A program made the translations under genes and the position numbers. 64,000 bases of DNA from Paludibacter sp. UBA6032 (GTDB lineage: Bacteria > Bacteroidota > Bacteroidia > Bacteroidales > Paludibacteraceae), in NCBI GenBank assembly GCA_002427885.1, contig DIZI01000018.1, forward strand, positions 50,996 to 114,995. The letters are read 5' to 3'. The notes under the pieces were generated by a model that was given only the letters and a program-made list of their open reading frames with translations, did not search any database and was not told the DNA's origin. Shown one piece after another: positions 37,613 to 47,052 of this stretch (within the stretch, counting starts at the first letter, position 1; each line of letters opens with the position of its first letter).

Positions 37613-38887
37613 TTATTTAACAGCTACTTTTCTGGTAGCACCATCAACACGAATTATGTATAAACCTGCATTCAGAGATTTTGAAGTAAATGTTCCAACC
37701 ATATTACTTGATTGAACAGTACGACCAGCTAAATCTAAAACTGAAACTTGATTGGCAACACCTTCGACTACAATACTGGAATTATTAGTGTAAATTAAGT
37801 TAGCAGCAGCTTTTACTTCTGAAATTGCACTTAAATTTTGTTTCCATGCAACAACAGTCACATGAGAATTTACATCTGCCGGGTAATTGACTATAGTATT
37901 AGGAATATCAGCTCCTAATGCATCTACTGCATTATAGCCCCAACTATTGTCTTTTTTGTTGTATAATTTGTATTCAAAACCACCGGTAAAATTCACCGTA
38001 AAACTATAAGTTCCATCTGTGTTCTTGGTACATGCAAGAGCATTGTCCATACTCCATCCCTGGAAACTACCAACTGCCCAAACTTCGGGTGTTCCAGCAG
38101 GAACTGTAATTGTTACTACGATAGTTCCAACATTTGCCGGGTCAAAGACTTTTTTCCATGAAGTTACAACAGGGTTTACTTCAGGATATTTATAATCACC
38201 TGTTGGAGCTAATTGTTCGTATGACCAGTCCGGACCTGAGCAGAAATGATAAGCTAACTTATTAACATCCGCAGAGAATATCTTCTTTTCAAAAATCTTT
38301 GTACCATCAGTGTTAGTAGTAATTAAAGTCATTTTACAACTATCTACCGGTGCAGTTGGTCCGGCCCAGTTATTGAATGTTCCTACAATATAACATTGAA
38401 TTGTTCCGGCAGGAACTAATACATCGATTGTTACATTCATTGGTACAGGTAATACGTTTGGATTATAAACTGTAGCCCATTTGGCTACAACATCAACTCC
38501 ATTGGTACCAACCTGAGTTTCAGCAGGTAAAACACCATTAGTGTCAGTCCATGTATTAGTACCGGTATAAACACGATTTGCATGTATTTCACTACCATCA
38601 GCATATTTTTCCACATAAGCCCAATCGCCGCCACCACTACAATACTTGTACTGAACATTTGCAGTAGTAACACCAGCAGCCCATGTTGCATCATCCATTG
38701 TAATAGTGAAGTGGGTATCATCCACTTTGGTCAGTTGTTTATCATTGTTGTTCCAACCATTAAAACTTCCAACAATCCAGCACTGATATGTTGGATTCGG
38801 TACAGTAACGGTAAACGTTACATTTGCAGCCGAAGCAATTGAAAACAAGCTCATAAGAGCAATTGCGAAAGTAAAAATTCTTTTCAT
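37613..38887 (-). CDS. T9SS-secreted protein of three starch-binding-like modules
   Basis: 424 residues with a signal peptide (MKRIFTFAIALMSLFSIASA). Three similar beta-sandwich modules of CBM20/CBM48 type follow, each carrying the aromatic core: QCWIVGSFNGWNNND (about 35), QCYIVGTFNNWAGPT (about 165) and EVWAVGSFQGWSMDN (about 270). A T9SS type A sorting domain (about 350-424, ending VDGATRKVAVK) closes the protein. There is no catalytic domain. It probably attaches to the surface and captures starch, a role that SusE/SusF lipoproteins have elsewhere and that no gene directly after susD fills here. A LacI-type operator and -7 box lie upstream, giving a leader of roughly 220 bases. Confidence 0.88.
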   Translation of the reverse strand: MKRIFTFAIALMSLFSIASAANVTFTVTVPNPTYQCWIVGSFNGWNNNDKQLTKVDDTHFTITMDDATWAAGVTTANVQYKYCSGGGDWAYVEKYADGSEIHANRVYTGTNTWTDTNGVLPAETQVGTNGVDVVAKWATVYNPNVLPVPMNVTIDVLVPAGTIQCYIVGTFNNWAGPTAPVDSCKMTLITTNTDGTKIFEKKIFSADVNKLAYHFCSGPDWSYEQLAPTGDYKYPEVNPVVTSWKKVFDPANVGTIVVTITVPAGTPEVWAVGSFQGWSMDNALACTKNTDGTYSFTVNFTGGFEYKLYNKKDNSWGYNAVDALGADIPNTIVNYPADVNSHVTVVAWKQNLSAISEVKAAANLIYTNNSSIVVEGVANQVSVLDLAGRTVQSSNMVGTFTSKSLNAGLYIIRVDGATRKVAVK

Positions 38888-39111
38888 AATAGTAATTTTT
38901 TAAATTGATTTAATTGATTAAGTTTAAAGATATAATTATTAAGTTTTATATAGTGTCATTTTCACACGTTCAAATTAAAATTAGAACATTCAAAGTCCAC
39001 AAATTGTTTATTTAATATATTAATTTAATATGATTTTTCTGTGAGAATTATAACCCAGTTGTAACAAATTTTAAAAACGAAAAAGAGTTCTATTTCAAGA
39101 TAATTATAAAA

Positions 39112-39119
39112 CAAAAATA
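39112..39119 (-). promoter_or_regulatory. -7 promoter element of the starch-binding protein gene
   Basis: Minus-strand TATTTTTG is identical to the -7 box of susC. The -33 position has no TTG. The operator centre at 39181.5 is 62.5 bases upstream, the same distance as at susC. The surrounding 387-bp gap (38888-39274) is A-T rich, with nothing else recognised. Confidence 0.65.
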
Positions 39120-39174
39120 GAGCATTAATTATCATCAGGGATTCACTAATCTTATTTATAATTGAAAAAACTTA

Positions 39175-39188
39175 TGCAAACGTTTGCA
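39175..39188. promoter_or_regulatory. LacI-type operator upstream of the starch-binding protein gene
   Basis: Perfect 14-bp palindrome TGCAAACGTTTGCA, sharing the 12-base core GCAAACGTTTGC with the site at 23631-23644. It lies 288 bases before the start codon at 38887. Confidence 0.82.
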
Positions 39189-39274
39189 ATTTAAAATTAT
39201 TTATCAAAATTCAATATATATACATTTGAAAATTATATAATAACCTGAATATTAGAGTGGATATTCACTCTGAA

Positions 39275-40753
39275 TTATTTTTTCCATCTGAACGAGGCTA
39301 TACTTCTAGCAGGTAATGTATATGCAAATGAATGAGTAGCATCAGCCAACGTTAATTTAATTGAACTGTCAGTATCGTTTTGCATAACAACACCATAAGT
39401 TCCATCAGTATTAAGCACTGCAGTATAATACAATCCTGAAGTTTGAAAACCACTGGTTGCAATTCTAACAGCACCGGTTGAAATTGCTTTTGCTAAATGA
39501 CCAATCACATAAAAATGAGATTTACGATCCAAAGTAGAATAATCTTTTGAGCTAATATCCACTGCTCCAAAACAGGTATTGCAGCCACCCGGACGATTAG
39601 GAGCTCCATTTTCATCCAGCATGAAATTCCATACAATAACCGCTTTTGAAAAATTATTCAATGTGCCAATTCCCAATTCGCGCATGCTCCACATCAAATC
39701 ACCATCAAAAGAATAATTCCATGTTCCAATGGACATTTCTGTGAAATACAGACTTTTTGCTGGATAAGCATTATGGACGTTCATTAACTCACTTTTATCA
39801 CCGCCATAAGCATGATAAGCAGCTCCATCCACATATTTTGCCACTTCAGGGTCAGCATACATTTTCATCGGATACCCAATTTGATCCGGGATATTATCAT
39901 AATTATAATTGTGATCGAAAACAACAATTTTAGTCGAAATTCCTGCTTCAGCAAATTTTGGTCCTAAAGCTGTCTTAATAAAAGCTGCCTGTTCCTGCCA
40001 GGTCATGTACAGTGAAGCCGAATTCCCACGATTCAAGGGTTCGTTTTGAATGGTAATGGCATTAATATTAAAACCTTCGGCTTTCATAGCCTGAATGTAT
40101 TTTACAAAATAAGTTGCATAATCCTGATAGTAAGCAGGATTCAACTGACCGCTAGTCCATGAATTAAAGGGTTGCAAGTCTGTCAGATTATTCACTTTCA
40201 TCCAACGTGGACAAGTCCAGGGTGAACCCAGAATTTTCAAATTAGGATTTATCGCCAGAATCTCTTTTAAAATTGGGAAAAGATCCCGTTTATCGTATTG
40301 ATTAATCGCAAAGTTTTCAATTCCGGGAGTATCGCAACATGTATATTCATCCATCGAGAAATCGGAACAACCAATTGAAATCCGGATAAAACTATAACCC
40401 ATGCCCGTAACCGGATCAAAAGCTTCTTTAAGCAATTTAGTACGATTTTCCTGAGTCATTTTCAGCAAATTATAGGCTGATGAACCAGTAATTGCAGCAC
40501 CAAAACCATCAATAGTCTGAAATGTATCAGCAGGTTTCATTGTAATGGTAGTTTCCACATCCATATTAGGTTTTGTACTGAAACTTAATGGAACCGGAAC
40601 AAATAACATGGATTTATTGGCAGTCGTAACATATACATCTACATCATGTTTAACAGGCGACACTACAGGAGGTATTATTTCTTCTGTTTTACAGGCAGAC
40701 AATGACATACTTAAGAAAAAGGCAGTGACTAAGAACATTTTTTGTTTAAACAT
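39275..40753 (-). CDS. GH30 glycoside hydrolase, lipoprotein (probable beta-1,6-glucanase-type)
   Basis: 492 residues with a lipoprotein signal (FFLSMSLSACKTEEIIPP). The acidic residues after Cys resemble the Bacteroidota surface-export signal. GH30 motifs: FQTIDGFGAAITGSSAYNLL, ILGSPWTCPRWMKVNN, the acid/base Glu in ITIQNEPLNRG (near 237) and the nucleophile Glu in LYFTEMSIGTW (near 337). A beta-sandwich side domain closes the C-terminus. GH30 subfamily 3 enzymes cut beta-1,6-glucan. Assignment to that subfamily is inferred from the locus, not proven. The gene is last in the GH3-SusC-SusD-SGBP operon, after a hairpin at 40811-40858. Confidence 0.9.
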   Translation of the reverse strand: MFKQKMFLVTAFFLSMSLSACKTEEIIPPVVSPVKHDVDVYVTTANKSMLFVPVPLSFSTKPNMDVETTITMKPADTFQTIDGFGAAITGSSAYNLLKMTQENRTKLLKEAFDPVTGMGYSFIRISIGCSDFSMDEYTCCDTPGIENFAINQYDKRDLFPILKEILAINPNLKILGSPWTCPRWMKVNNLTDLQPFNSWTSGQLNPAYYQDYATYFVKYIQAMKAEGFNINAITIQNEPLNRGNSASLYMTWQEQAAFIKTALGPKFAEAGISTKIVVFDHNYNYDNIPDQIGYPMKMYADPEVAKYVDGAAYHAYGGDKSELMNVHNAYPAKSLYFTEMSIGTWNYSFDGDLMWSMRELGIGTLNNFSKAVIVWNFMLDENGAPNRPGGCNTCFGAVDISSKDYSTLDRKSHFYVIGHLAKAISTGAVRIATSGFQTSGLYYTAVLNTDGTYGVVMQNDTDSSIKLTLADATHSFAYTLPARSIASFRWKK

Positions 40754-40810
40754 AGTATTTTATGAAAATTGAGAAAATTGTTTTTTTCAATAAAATGAAA
40801 GAAAAAGGAA

Positions 40811-40858
40811 AAGGGAAAATTAACATCAAAAAATCAAATGCAATATTAATTTTCCCTT
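40811..40858 (-). terminator. Terminator or attenuator between the glycan-binding protein and GH30 genes
   Basis: Perfect 13-bp stem AAGGGAAAATTAA / TTAATTTTCCCTT with a 22-base loop. A T-rich tract follows on the minus strand. It lies in the 111-bp gap before the GH30 gene and would reduce expression of the enzyme relative to the surface-binding proteins. Confidence 0.65.
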
Positions 40859-40864
40859 ACAAAT

Positions 40865-42286
40865 TTAATTCATTTTTTCAGCTTTAATAGTCATATCATT
40901 CTGATTCAAAGTTATTTTATAAATACCTTCAAATGGATTTGATCCTAATGCAACTGTATTTCCGACATTACCCGCTGAACCTGTTGCTACTAAAGGTAGT
41001 GAAACTGTATAGTCTGTTGACAATTGTTCATGTCCATCCCACCAACCACGTTTATTGAAGAATTTAAAATTCAAGGTACCAATGGTTGCCAGCGGATCGG
41101 TTGCTGCAGTATTCTTACAATATACTGTAACCTGATATACTCCGGTTGAAACTAGCCGACAAGGGGCATAATCTAAAGGACTATTCCAGTTCCAGCTTGA
41201 TGTAACAGTATAAGGTGAAGAAGGTCTGCCAAATCCATTTCCGCAAATCCAGATTGCGTCCGGATAAATAGCATCAGGTTGTGGTTCAATGTATAAATAA
41301 TTAGCGGTTGTCAGGAAATACGCTTTGTATAAACCTGTTTTACCCAGGAATTTTGCTGTATTTGTACCTGTAACCTGGAAATAATCCGGAGAAATACTGT
41401 TGGCAAGCGAACCGGTAATACCTGTAAATGTTACTTCCACATTTTCTCCAAAATAAACGTTACCTCCGCGGAAACCGGTAACACCGGTTAATGCCGCAGG
41501 ATTGGCCGGCAAATCAGCAGTCATATCTAAAGTTGTTACAGGTTCAAGTAATTTACCTCCGACTTTGGCTGTAAATTTTAGTGCATCGAAGGTGAATTCA
41601 GAGATTCCAACTAAAGATGCATCCGTTATGCTAAATGAAGCTCCGGAAATATCAATTAATCCAATTCCATCCCCGACTTTTCCCCAAACAAGTCCGGTAT
41701 AATCTTCCTTGTTAAATCCGGTTTTCACTTTCGATGCAATTCTAAACGCAAGTGTAGTTCCAAATGTAAGTCCGGAAATATGATAAATCAAATTTACAGG
41801 ATCAGTTAAAGTCATTTTTACTCCTTTGCCTCCATCCGGTACCATCCATAAATCAGCATAAGCCGGACGTTTGGCAATCGTAGTACTTACGATTGAATCT
41901 TTAACCTCTCCACTTACATTCGTTTCGGTCAAATAAATTTTCACCGGTTCATTATCAGGTCGGTTTGCCACAAAAGGAATGCCGTATGTCCGGTTGATGC
42001 TAAATGTATTTCCTTTTGTTCGGATATTTTCAGATACTACTACTTCGTTATTACAAACTACCCGTAATAATAAAGTAGATAAAGGTGCCACTTTATCGGA
42101 GACGCTGACTTTTACATGTATCGAATCTCCATAAGTTATCTGACTTTCAGCAACCGTTGCAGTATCTATACTGGGCATTGAGGCAGGATATCTTACCACA
42201 ATATCTTCGTTGGTACAAGCCCAAAAAACCGAGGAAACTGCCATCAATAACCAGAATTTTATAATATTTTTCATGATTTTTTTCAT
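40865..42286 (-). CDS. Surface glycan-binding lipoprotein (SGBP/SusE-position protein, DUF5125/DUF5121-like)
   Basis: 473 residues with a lipoprotein signal (LMAVSSVFWACTNEDIVVRY). The acidic ED after Cys fits surface export. The body looks like several beta-sandwich domains: an N-terminal Ig-like region (about 35-135), a middle region (about 140-330) and a C-terminal domain rich in aromatics (WICGNGFGRPSSPY, FKFFNKRGWWDGHEQL), which suits carbohydrate binding. Its place after susD is that of glycan-binding SusE-type proteins. The domain-family names are tentative. It starts 27 bases after the SusD-like gene. Confidence 0.8.
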   Translation of the reverse strand: MKKIMKNIIKFWLLMAVSSVFWACTNEDIVVRYPASMPSIDTATVAESQITYGDSIHVKVSVSDKVAPLSTLLLRVVCNNEVVVSENIRTKGNTFSINRTYGIPFVANRPDNEPVKIYLTETNVSGEVKDSIVSTTIAKRPAYADLWMVPDGGKGVKMTLTDPVNLIYHISGLTFGTTLAFRIASKVKTGFNKEDYTGLVWGKVGDGIGLIDISGASFSITDASLVGISEFTFDALKFTAKVGGKLLEPVTTLDMTADLPANPAALTGVTGFRGGNVYFGENVEVTFTGITGSLANSISPDYFQVTGTNTAKFLGKTGLYKAYFLTTANYLYIEPQPDAIYPDAIWICGNGFGRPSSPYTVTSSWNWNSPLDYAPCRLVSTGVYQVTVYCKNTAATDPLATIGTLNFKFFNKRGWWDGHEQLSTDYTVSLPLVATGSAGNVGNTVALGSNPFEGIYKITLNQNDMTIKAEKMN

Positions 42287-42313
42287 TTATAAGTTGATAT
42301 TACTGAATTAGAA

Positions 42314-43807
42314 TTAATAACCCGGATTTTGGAACATCGATGGATTTTTATCTATTTGAGGCTGAGGAATCGGAAGCAATGTTTTGGCTTCGGTTACAAC
42401 ATCCATGGGTAAACGTCCTGAGTCACGACTATTCAACGAATTCAACACATCAAGTACTTTTCCATTACGAACCAAATCAAACCAGCGTTGACCTTCAAAA
42501 GCAAGTTCCAGACGTCTTTCATTCAATACATCATCAAGTGTTACAGTACTTAAACTTGTCAGATTTGCTCTTGTTCTGATTTGATTTACCAGGGTAGCAG
42601 CACTTGTTGGATCACCTTTTTGTACATAAGCTTCAGCTTTCAACAACAATATATCGGCCAAACGCAGTTTAATAACGCTGCTGAATTTTGAACGGTATTT
42701 ATACATAAACGGATAAGTTGCTGAAGGATATTCGTTACTCCAGGTAACCGTAGCAGTTATTATCGTTTCAGCTTTTCGTACCTTGTCACCAGCTTTATCG
42801 AATGCAGCGATTAAATCGCGTGAAGGTGTCAACCATTTCGCCCAATCGTATTTGCTGCTTGGGTCGGATTGATCAATCCCAACCAACCAGGTAAACCAAA
42901 GACCTCCGCCGGAAAAATTAATTTCGAAAATCGATTCGGAAGTGTTTCTGTTTTTAACATCGGTTTTTGCTGAATTCATATCAAATAAATCACCAAAATT
43001 CGGAACCAACGTTACATCTTTCTCCACTTCTGTACAATACTGAATCACTTTATCGTAATCGCGAACAGGTTTTTCAGCATAAATCTTTGCCAATAAAGCA
43101 TTTGCAACCGTACGGGAGAATTTGAATTTATTGTTATTATCGATGGGAGGAGCCCCACCGGGTTCCAAAGCTGTATTCAAATCTTTAATAATCTGGGCAT
43201 AAACTTTCGAAACTGAATCCCTTGGTGGATAATACAATGGATAAACTTCTTTTATATTGGCAGCTGTTATTGCCGGTGGTTCCGTAGTAATCAAAGGAAC
43301 TGCTCCCCATAAACGTACCAGATCGAAATACATCATCGAACGCAATATCAAACCTTCCGATTTCCATTGCTTCCGTTCAGCCAAGGTCAATGTTGGATCC
43401 GGAACAGAATCCACATTGCAAATCACACTGTTTGCGGCAGAAATAATTCCAAAATAATAATCCCAGTCACGATTGATATTTTTATTAATTCCATCCTGTT
43501 TCTGTTGTTCCAACTGGGTTAATTCCACGTCGGTTGCACCACGATACGCATTATCAGAATGGGTCTCATTATACACCAACATATCTGCAGTCCAACCTTC
43601 AATTCCGGGATTTTGAATTAAGATATTGTACATGTAATCGTACTGAGTTTGGATTTCTGCTCTGGTTTTAAATTTTACTGTGTTGCCGGCACTATCAACA
43701 CCTCCGATGTTTTTTTCTGAGAAATCAGAAATCGGATTTAAATCCAATGAACAAGCATGTATGAAAATAATGGCTCCAAAAATAGCCAGTTTTAGTATAT
43801 TTTTCAT
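42314..43807 (-). CDS. SusD-like surface glycan-binding lipoprotein (beta-glucan locus)
   Basis: 497 residues with a lipoprotein signal (FGAIIFIHACSLDLNPISDF). SusD features are EGLILRSMMYFDLVRLWGAVPL and the C-terminal DVLNERRLELAFEGQRWFDL, ending FQNPGY. It caps the SusC-like barrel encoded 12 bases upstream and selects the substrate at the outer membrane. Confidence 0.95.
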   Translation of the reverse strand: MKNILKLAIFGAIIFIHACSLDLNPISDFSEKNIGGVDSAGNTVKFKTRAEIQTQYDYMYNILIQNPGIEGWTADMLVYNETHSDNAYRGATDVELTQLEQQKQDGINKNINRDWDYYFGIISAANSVICNVDSVPDPTLTLAERKQWKSEGLILRSMMYFDLVRLWGAVPLITTEPPAITAANIKEVYPLYYPPRDSVSKVYAQIIKDLNTALEPGGAPPIDNNNKFKFSRTVANALLAKIYAEKPVRDYDKVIQYCTEVEKDVTLVPNFGDLFDMNSAKTDVKNRNTSESIFEINFSGGGLWFTWLVGIDQSDPSSKYDWAKWLTPSRDLIAAFDKAGDKVRKAETIITATVTWSNEYPSATYPFMYKYRSKFSSVIKLRLADILLLKAEAYVQKGDPTSAATLVNQIRTRANLTSLSTVTLDDVLNERRLELAFEGQRWFDLVRNGKVLDVLNSLNSRDSGRLPMDVVTEAKTLLPIPQPQIDKNPSMFQNPGY

Positions 43808-43819
43808 TGTACTGATTTT

Positions 43820-46800
43820 TTAAAATTCTACATTAATACCAACCACATAACTTTTTGATTGCGGATAAGTTCCATAATCAACTCCCTGGACTTTAGCATC
43901 ACCACCATATTGATTTACTTCAGGATCAAATCCTTTGTATTTTGTTAGTGTTAACAAATTTTGTGCGGTCAGATAAGGCTGAAAACGGGTAATTTTCAAC
44001 CGTTTAAATAGTCCCCCTTCAAAATTATATGATAATGTCAAGGTTTTTAGTCTTAAATAACTACCATCTTCCACAAATCGGGTTGAAGACAATAAATTCA
44101 CTTTCTCCTGTGTTGCACGCGGCATATAAGTTATCATTCCGGGGCGTTCCCAACGATCGAGAACAGCAATGGACTGATTCTTGGCATCATACATTCCTTC
44201 GGTTTCCATACGTGAAACATTATAAATATCATTTCCGTAAGAACCCTGGAAGAAGATATTCAACGAAAATCCATTATAAGATAAATTGTTAGTCAATCCA
44301 TACGTAAATTTAGGATTTGGATCACCGATAATAGTCCGGTCACTCAACTGGGGCGAACTGCTATCACCGTTTTTGGTCTGATAAAGCAAATTACCGGTTT
44401 CAGGATCAACTCCTTTCGAAACGTATCCATAAAATACGCCAAGTGGCAATCCTGGTTTTAACAATACCATTGTTTCGCCCATAGAAGTCTGTCCATAATA
44501 AGCCACTGTCAGAAGTTCAAGCTTTTCAACTTTGTTGCGGTTAAATGACATATTAAAATCAGTTTCCCACTTAAATTTTCCTGTCAAATTTTTAGTATTG
44601 AGAGTAAATTCAATCCCACGGTTACTCATTTCTCCTCCATTTCTGATAGGATACAAATAGGGAGCCGGTAGAGGAATTTCAAATAACAGATTTGTTGTAT
44701 ATTTATAATAAGCATCTACAGACAAATTAATTCTGCTTTTCAAAATTGACAGGTCAAAACCGATATCACTTTGAGAATTTGTTTCCCATGTTAAATCCAC
44801 ATTTTTCATATTACTTGCCGTAATGGCTGGTACAGCATCTGTATATAATCCACTTTTATCATACCATGGCAAACGTGAAATATTATAATGTTGTAAATAG
44901 GAGTAATCGCCCAGACCTGATTGATTTCCGACCTGACCCCAACCACCGCGTAATTTCAAATCATCAAGCCAATCGATTCCTTTCATAAAATCTTCTGATG
45001 AAATACGCCATGCAGCAGATGCTGATGGAAAATATCCCCAGCGATGTGTCGGTGCTAATTTGGAAGAACCATCTGCACGAAAATTGACTGTCATTAAATA
45101 TTTACTGTCATAATTATAAGCCAACCTGCCCACAAATGACATAATTGACCAGGAAGATCCGGAAGTTCCACTCCATTGTTCTATTTTATTAGCTGCATTT
45201 AAAGTCATTACTTCGGCATCACGAAAATGAGAACCGCCCATATAACTTTGATTCCAAACGGAAGAAGTATAAGATGTACCACCCATCAAATCAATATTGT
45301 TTTTGTTTATTTTTGTACTGTAAGTTAATATGTTATCGAAAACTAAAATAGAACTTAAAGAACGTGTGTCGGAAGCAGTTCCATGTTGACTACGACCGTA
45401 TGAGGTTGAAATAGGATCAAGAAAACTGGTTGAATTATAATATACTCTGTCTAGCGAACCTGTTGATTTAAGTTTTAAATCAGGCATAAAGCTAATTTCT
45501 CCACTAACACTTCCTATAAACCGATTGTTGTTCGTTTGATTGTTGGCAGTACGCGACATATTTTCAACTGGACTAGTTACTTGGGCACCATAGAAATTAT
45601 CATAATATTGAGTTGGAATCGCAGGATTCCAGATTGGGGCATAAGTTGGTGTATTAATTACAGACAAAATAACTCCGGCTCGGTTTGAACCGGTCCCTGA
45701 AATTATACCGTTATCGGTATAATCGGAATACGCCAGATTAGTATTCAATTTGAACCACGAACGAATCTGGTTTTCGAGATTTGCTCTTAAATTATACCGT
45801 TTGTAATAAGCAACCGGTATTACCCCTTTTTCGTCTGTATATCCGCCGGAAACAAAGTATTTCATATTGTCAGTAGCATTAGAAATTGACAATTGATAAT
45901 CCTGTGTTACTCCTGTTCGGTATGTTTCTTTAAACCAATCGGTCTGGTCGGTTAAGCCATCGGGTAAAGTTACAGATCCAATTTCATCCATCAATGCTTT
46001 ATATTGAGTAGTATTGAGGGATCGAATTTTATTTACCACCTGAGTCATTCCTATATGTGAATTCAGTGAAATTTTTGCCTGTCCTTTGCTTCCTAATTTT
46101 GTAGTAATTAAAACCACGCCATTTGCTCCTCGCGATCCATAAATGGCTGCCGATGAAGCGTCTTTTAAAATCTGCATACTCTCAATATCATTGGGCGACA
46201 AGAAATTAATTTCACTCATAGGTACACCATCTACAACATATAATGGATCATTGCTGGCATTAATTGAAGTGTTTCCACGAATTCGAACCACCATACCTGC
46301 ACCGGGTTCACCACTTGGTTGAATAACAGTAACTCCGGCAGCTTTTCCCTGAATAGCAGCAGCTGCAGAAATAATAGGTCTTTCGGAAATGTCTTTTGTG
46401 GAAACAGTGGAAACGGCTGTTGTTAAATCTTTTTTCTTCACCGAACCGTATCCTACGACCACCACTTCATCCAATGCTTTGGAATCATCAGTCATTACAA
46501 TCCGGAAATTCTTTGTTGTACCGACTGTACGTTCAATCGTATTCATTCCTAAATAACTGAATACCAAAATGTCAGTGGAATTCGCATCCAGGCTAAATTT
46601 ACCGTCAACGTCTGTTACGGTTCCGGTAGTAGTTCCCTTCACCATAATATTAGCGCCGATTATAGCTTCATTTTTTGAGTCGACTACCACTCCATTCAGC
46701 GTTGTTTTCTGCGCAAATAAGCTTAACGGCATCACCATACATATAAGTACAGGAATTAAACGCCGAAAAAAAACTGTGCTTACTAATTGCACGTGCGCAT

Positions 46801-46828
46801 TTATTCGTTGTGTCTTTGTGCTCTTCAT
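43820..46828 (-). CDS. SusC-like TonB-dependent outer membrane transporter (beta-glucan locus)
   Basis: 1002 residues. The N-terminal region is long, with a signal segment ending near PLSLFAQ. A carboxypeptidase-like domain (about 45-120, LNGVVVDSKNEAIIGANIMV), the plug (ASNDPLYVVDGVP, ILKDASSAAIYGSRGANGVV) and a beta-barrel ending SYVVGINVEF follow. It forms the TonB-driven import pore with the next gene's product. No TAnnTTTG box is visible in the 224-bp gap after the GH3 gene, so transcription probably comes from the promoter upstream of GH3. Confidence 0.95.
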   Translation of the reverse strand: MKSTKTQRINAHVQLVSTVFFRRLIPVLICMVMPLSLFAQKTTLNGVVVDSKNEAIIGANIMVKGTTTGTVTDVDGKFSLDANSTDILVFSYLGMNTIERTVGTTKNFRIVMTDDSKALDEVVVVGYGSVKKKDLTTAVSTVSTKDISERPIISAAAAIQGKAAGVTVIQPSGEPGAGMVVRIRGNTSINASNDPLYVVDGVPMSEINFLSPNDIESMQILKDASSAAIYGSRGANGVVLITTKLGSKGQAKISLNSHIGMTQVVNKIRSLNTTQYKALMDEIGSVTLPDGLTDQTDWFKETYRTGVTQDYQLSISNATDNMKYFVSGGYTDEKGVIPVAYYKRYNLRANLENQIRSWFKLNTNLAYSDYTDNGIISGTGSNRAGVILSVINTPTYAPIWNPAIPTQYYDNFYGAQVTSPVENMSRTANNQTNNNRFIGSVSGEISFMPDLKLKSTGSLDRVYYNSTSFLDPISTSYGRSQHGTASDTRSLSSILVFDNILTYSTKINKNNIDLMGGTSYTSSVWNQSYMGGSHFRDAEVMTLNAANKIEQWSGTSGSSWSIMSFVGRLAYNYDSKYLMTVNFRADGSSKLAPTHRWGYFPSASAAWRISSEDFMKGIDWLDDLKLRGGWGQVGNQSGLGDYSYLQHYNISRLPWYDKSGLYTDAVPAITASNMKNVDLTWETNSQSDIGFDLSILKSRINLSVDAYYKYTTNLLFEIPLPAPYLYPIRNGGEMSNRGIEFTLNTKNLTGKFKWETDFNMSFNRNKVEKLELLTVAYYGQTSMGETMVLLKPGLPLGVFYGYVSKGVDPETGNLLYQTKNGDSSSPQLSDRTIIGDPNPKFTYGLTNNLSYNGFSLNIFFQGSYGNDIYNVSRMETEGMYDAKNQSIAVLDRWERPGMITYMPRATQEKVNLLSSTRFVEDGSYLRLKTLTLSYNFEGGLFKRLKITRFQPYLTAQNLLTLTKYKGFDPEVNQYGGDAKVQGVDYGTYPQSKSYVVGINVEF

Positions 46829-47007
46829 TGATTATTAATTAGTTGGTTAGTATTTTTAGTTGATTTGTTTATTGGTTAATTCGTTGATTTGATTAAAATA
46901 AAAATGAATAGAAACAACTTCATAATATTTAACAATATTGTCACTTAAATTGTTTATAGCTAAATGCTTAAATCGTCAATTTCATAGTTTTTATAACTTT
47001 TACCCTA

Positions 47008-47042
47008 AAACCGGAATCATTCCTTAATAATAATCCCGGTTT
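47008..47042 (-). terminator. Weak hairpin between the GH3 and SusC-like genes
   Basis: AAACCGG at 47008-47014 pairs with CCGGTTT at 47036-47042, with partial extension inwards. Only a short T-run follows on the minus strand. It may be an attenuator or RNA-processing hairpin and not a full stop. Confidence 0.4.
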
Positions 47043-47052
47043 AATTTATCAG

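Noticed and set aside
10154..38887. Recent horizontal transfer of the alpha-glucan locus as a genomic island
   Set aside because: No integrase, transposase, tRNA-linked repeat or clear composition break is visible. Gene style and promoters match the rest of the window.
39254..39271. Small hairpin AGAGTG/CACTCT after the GH30 lipoprotein gene
   Set aside because: A 6-bp stem without a following T-run is not enough to call a terminator.
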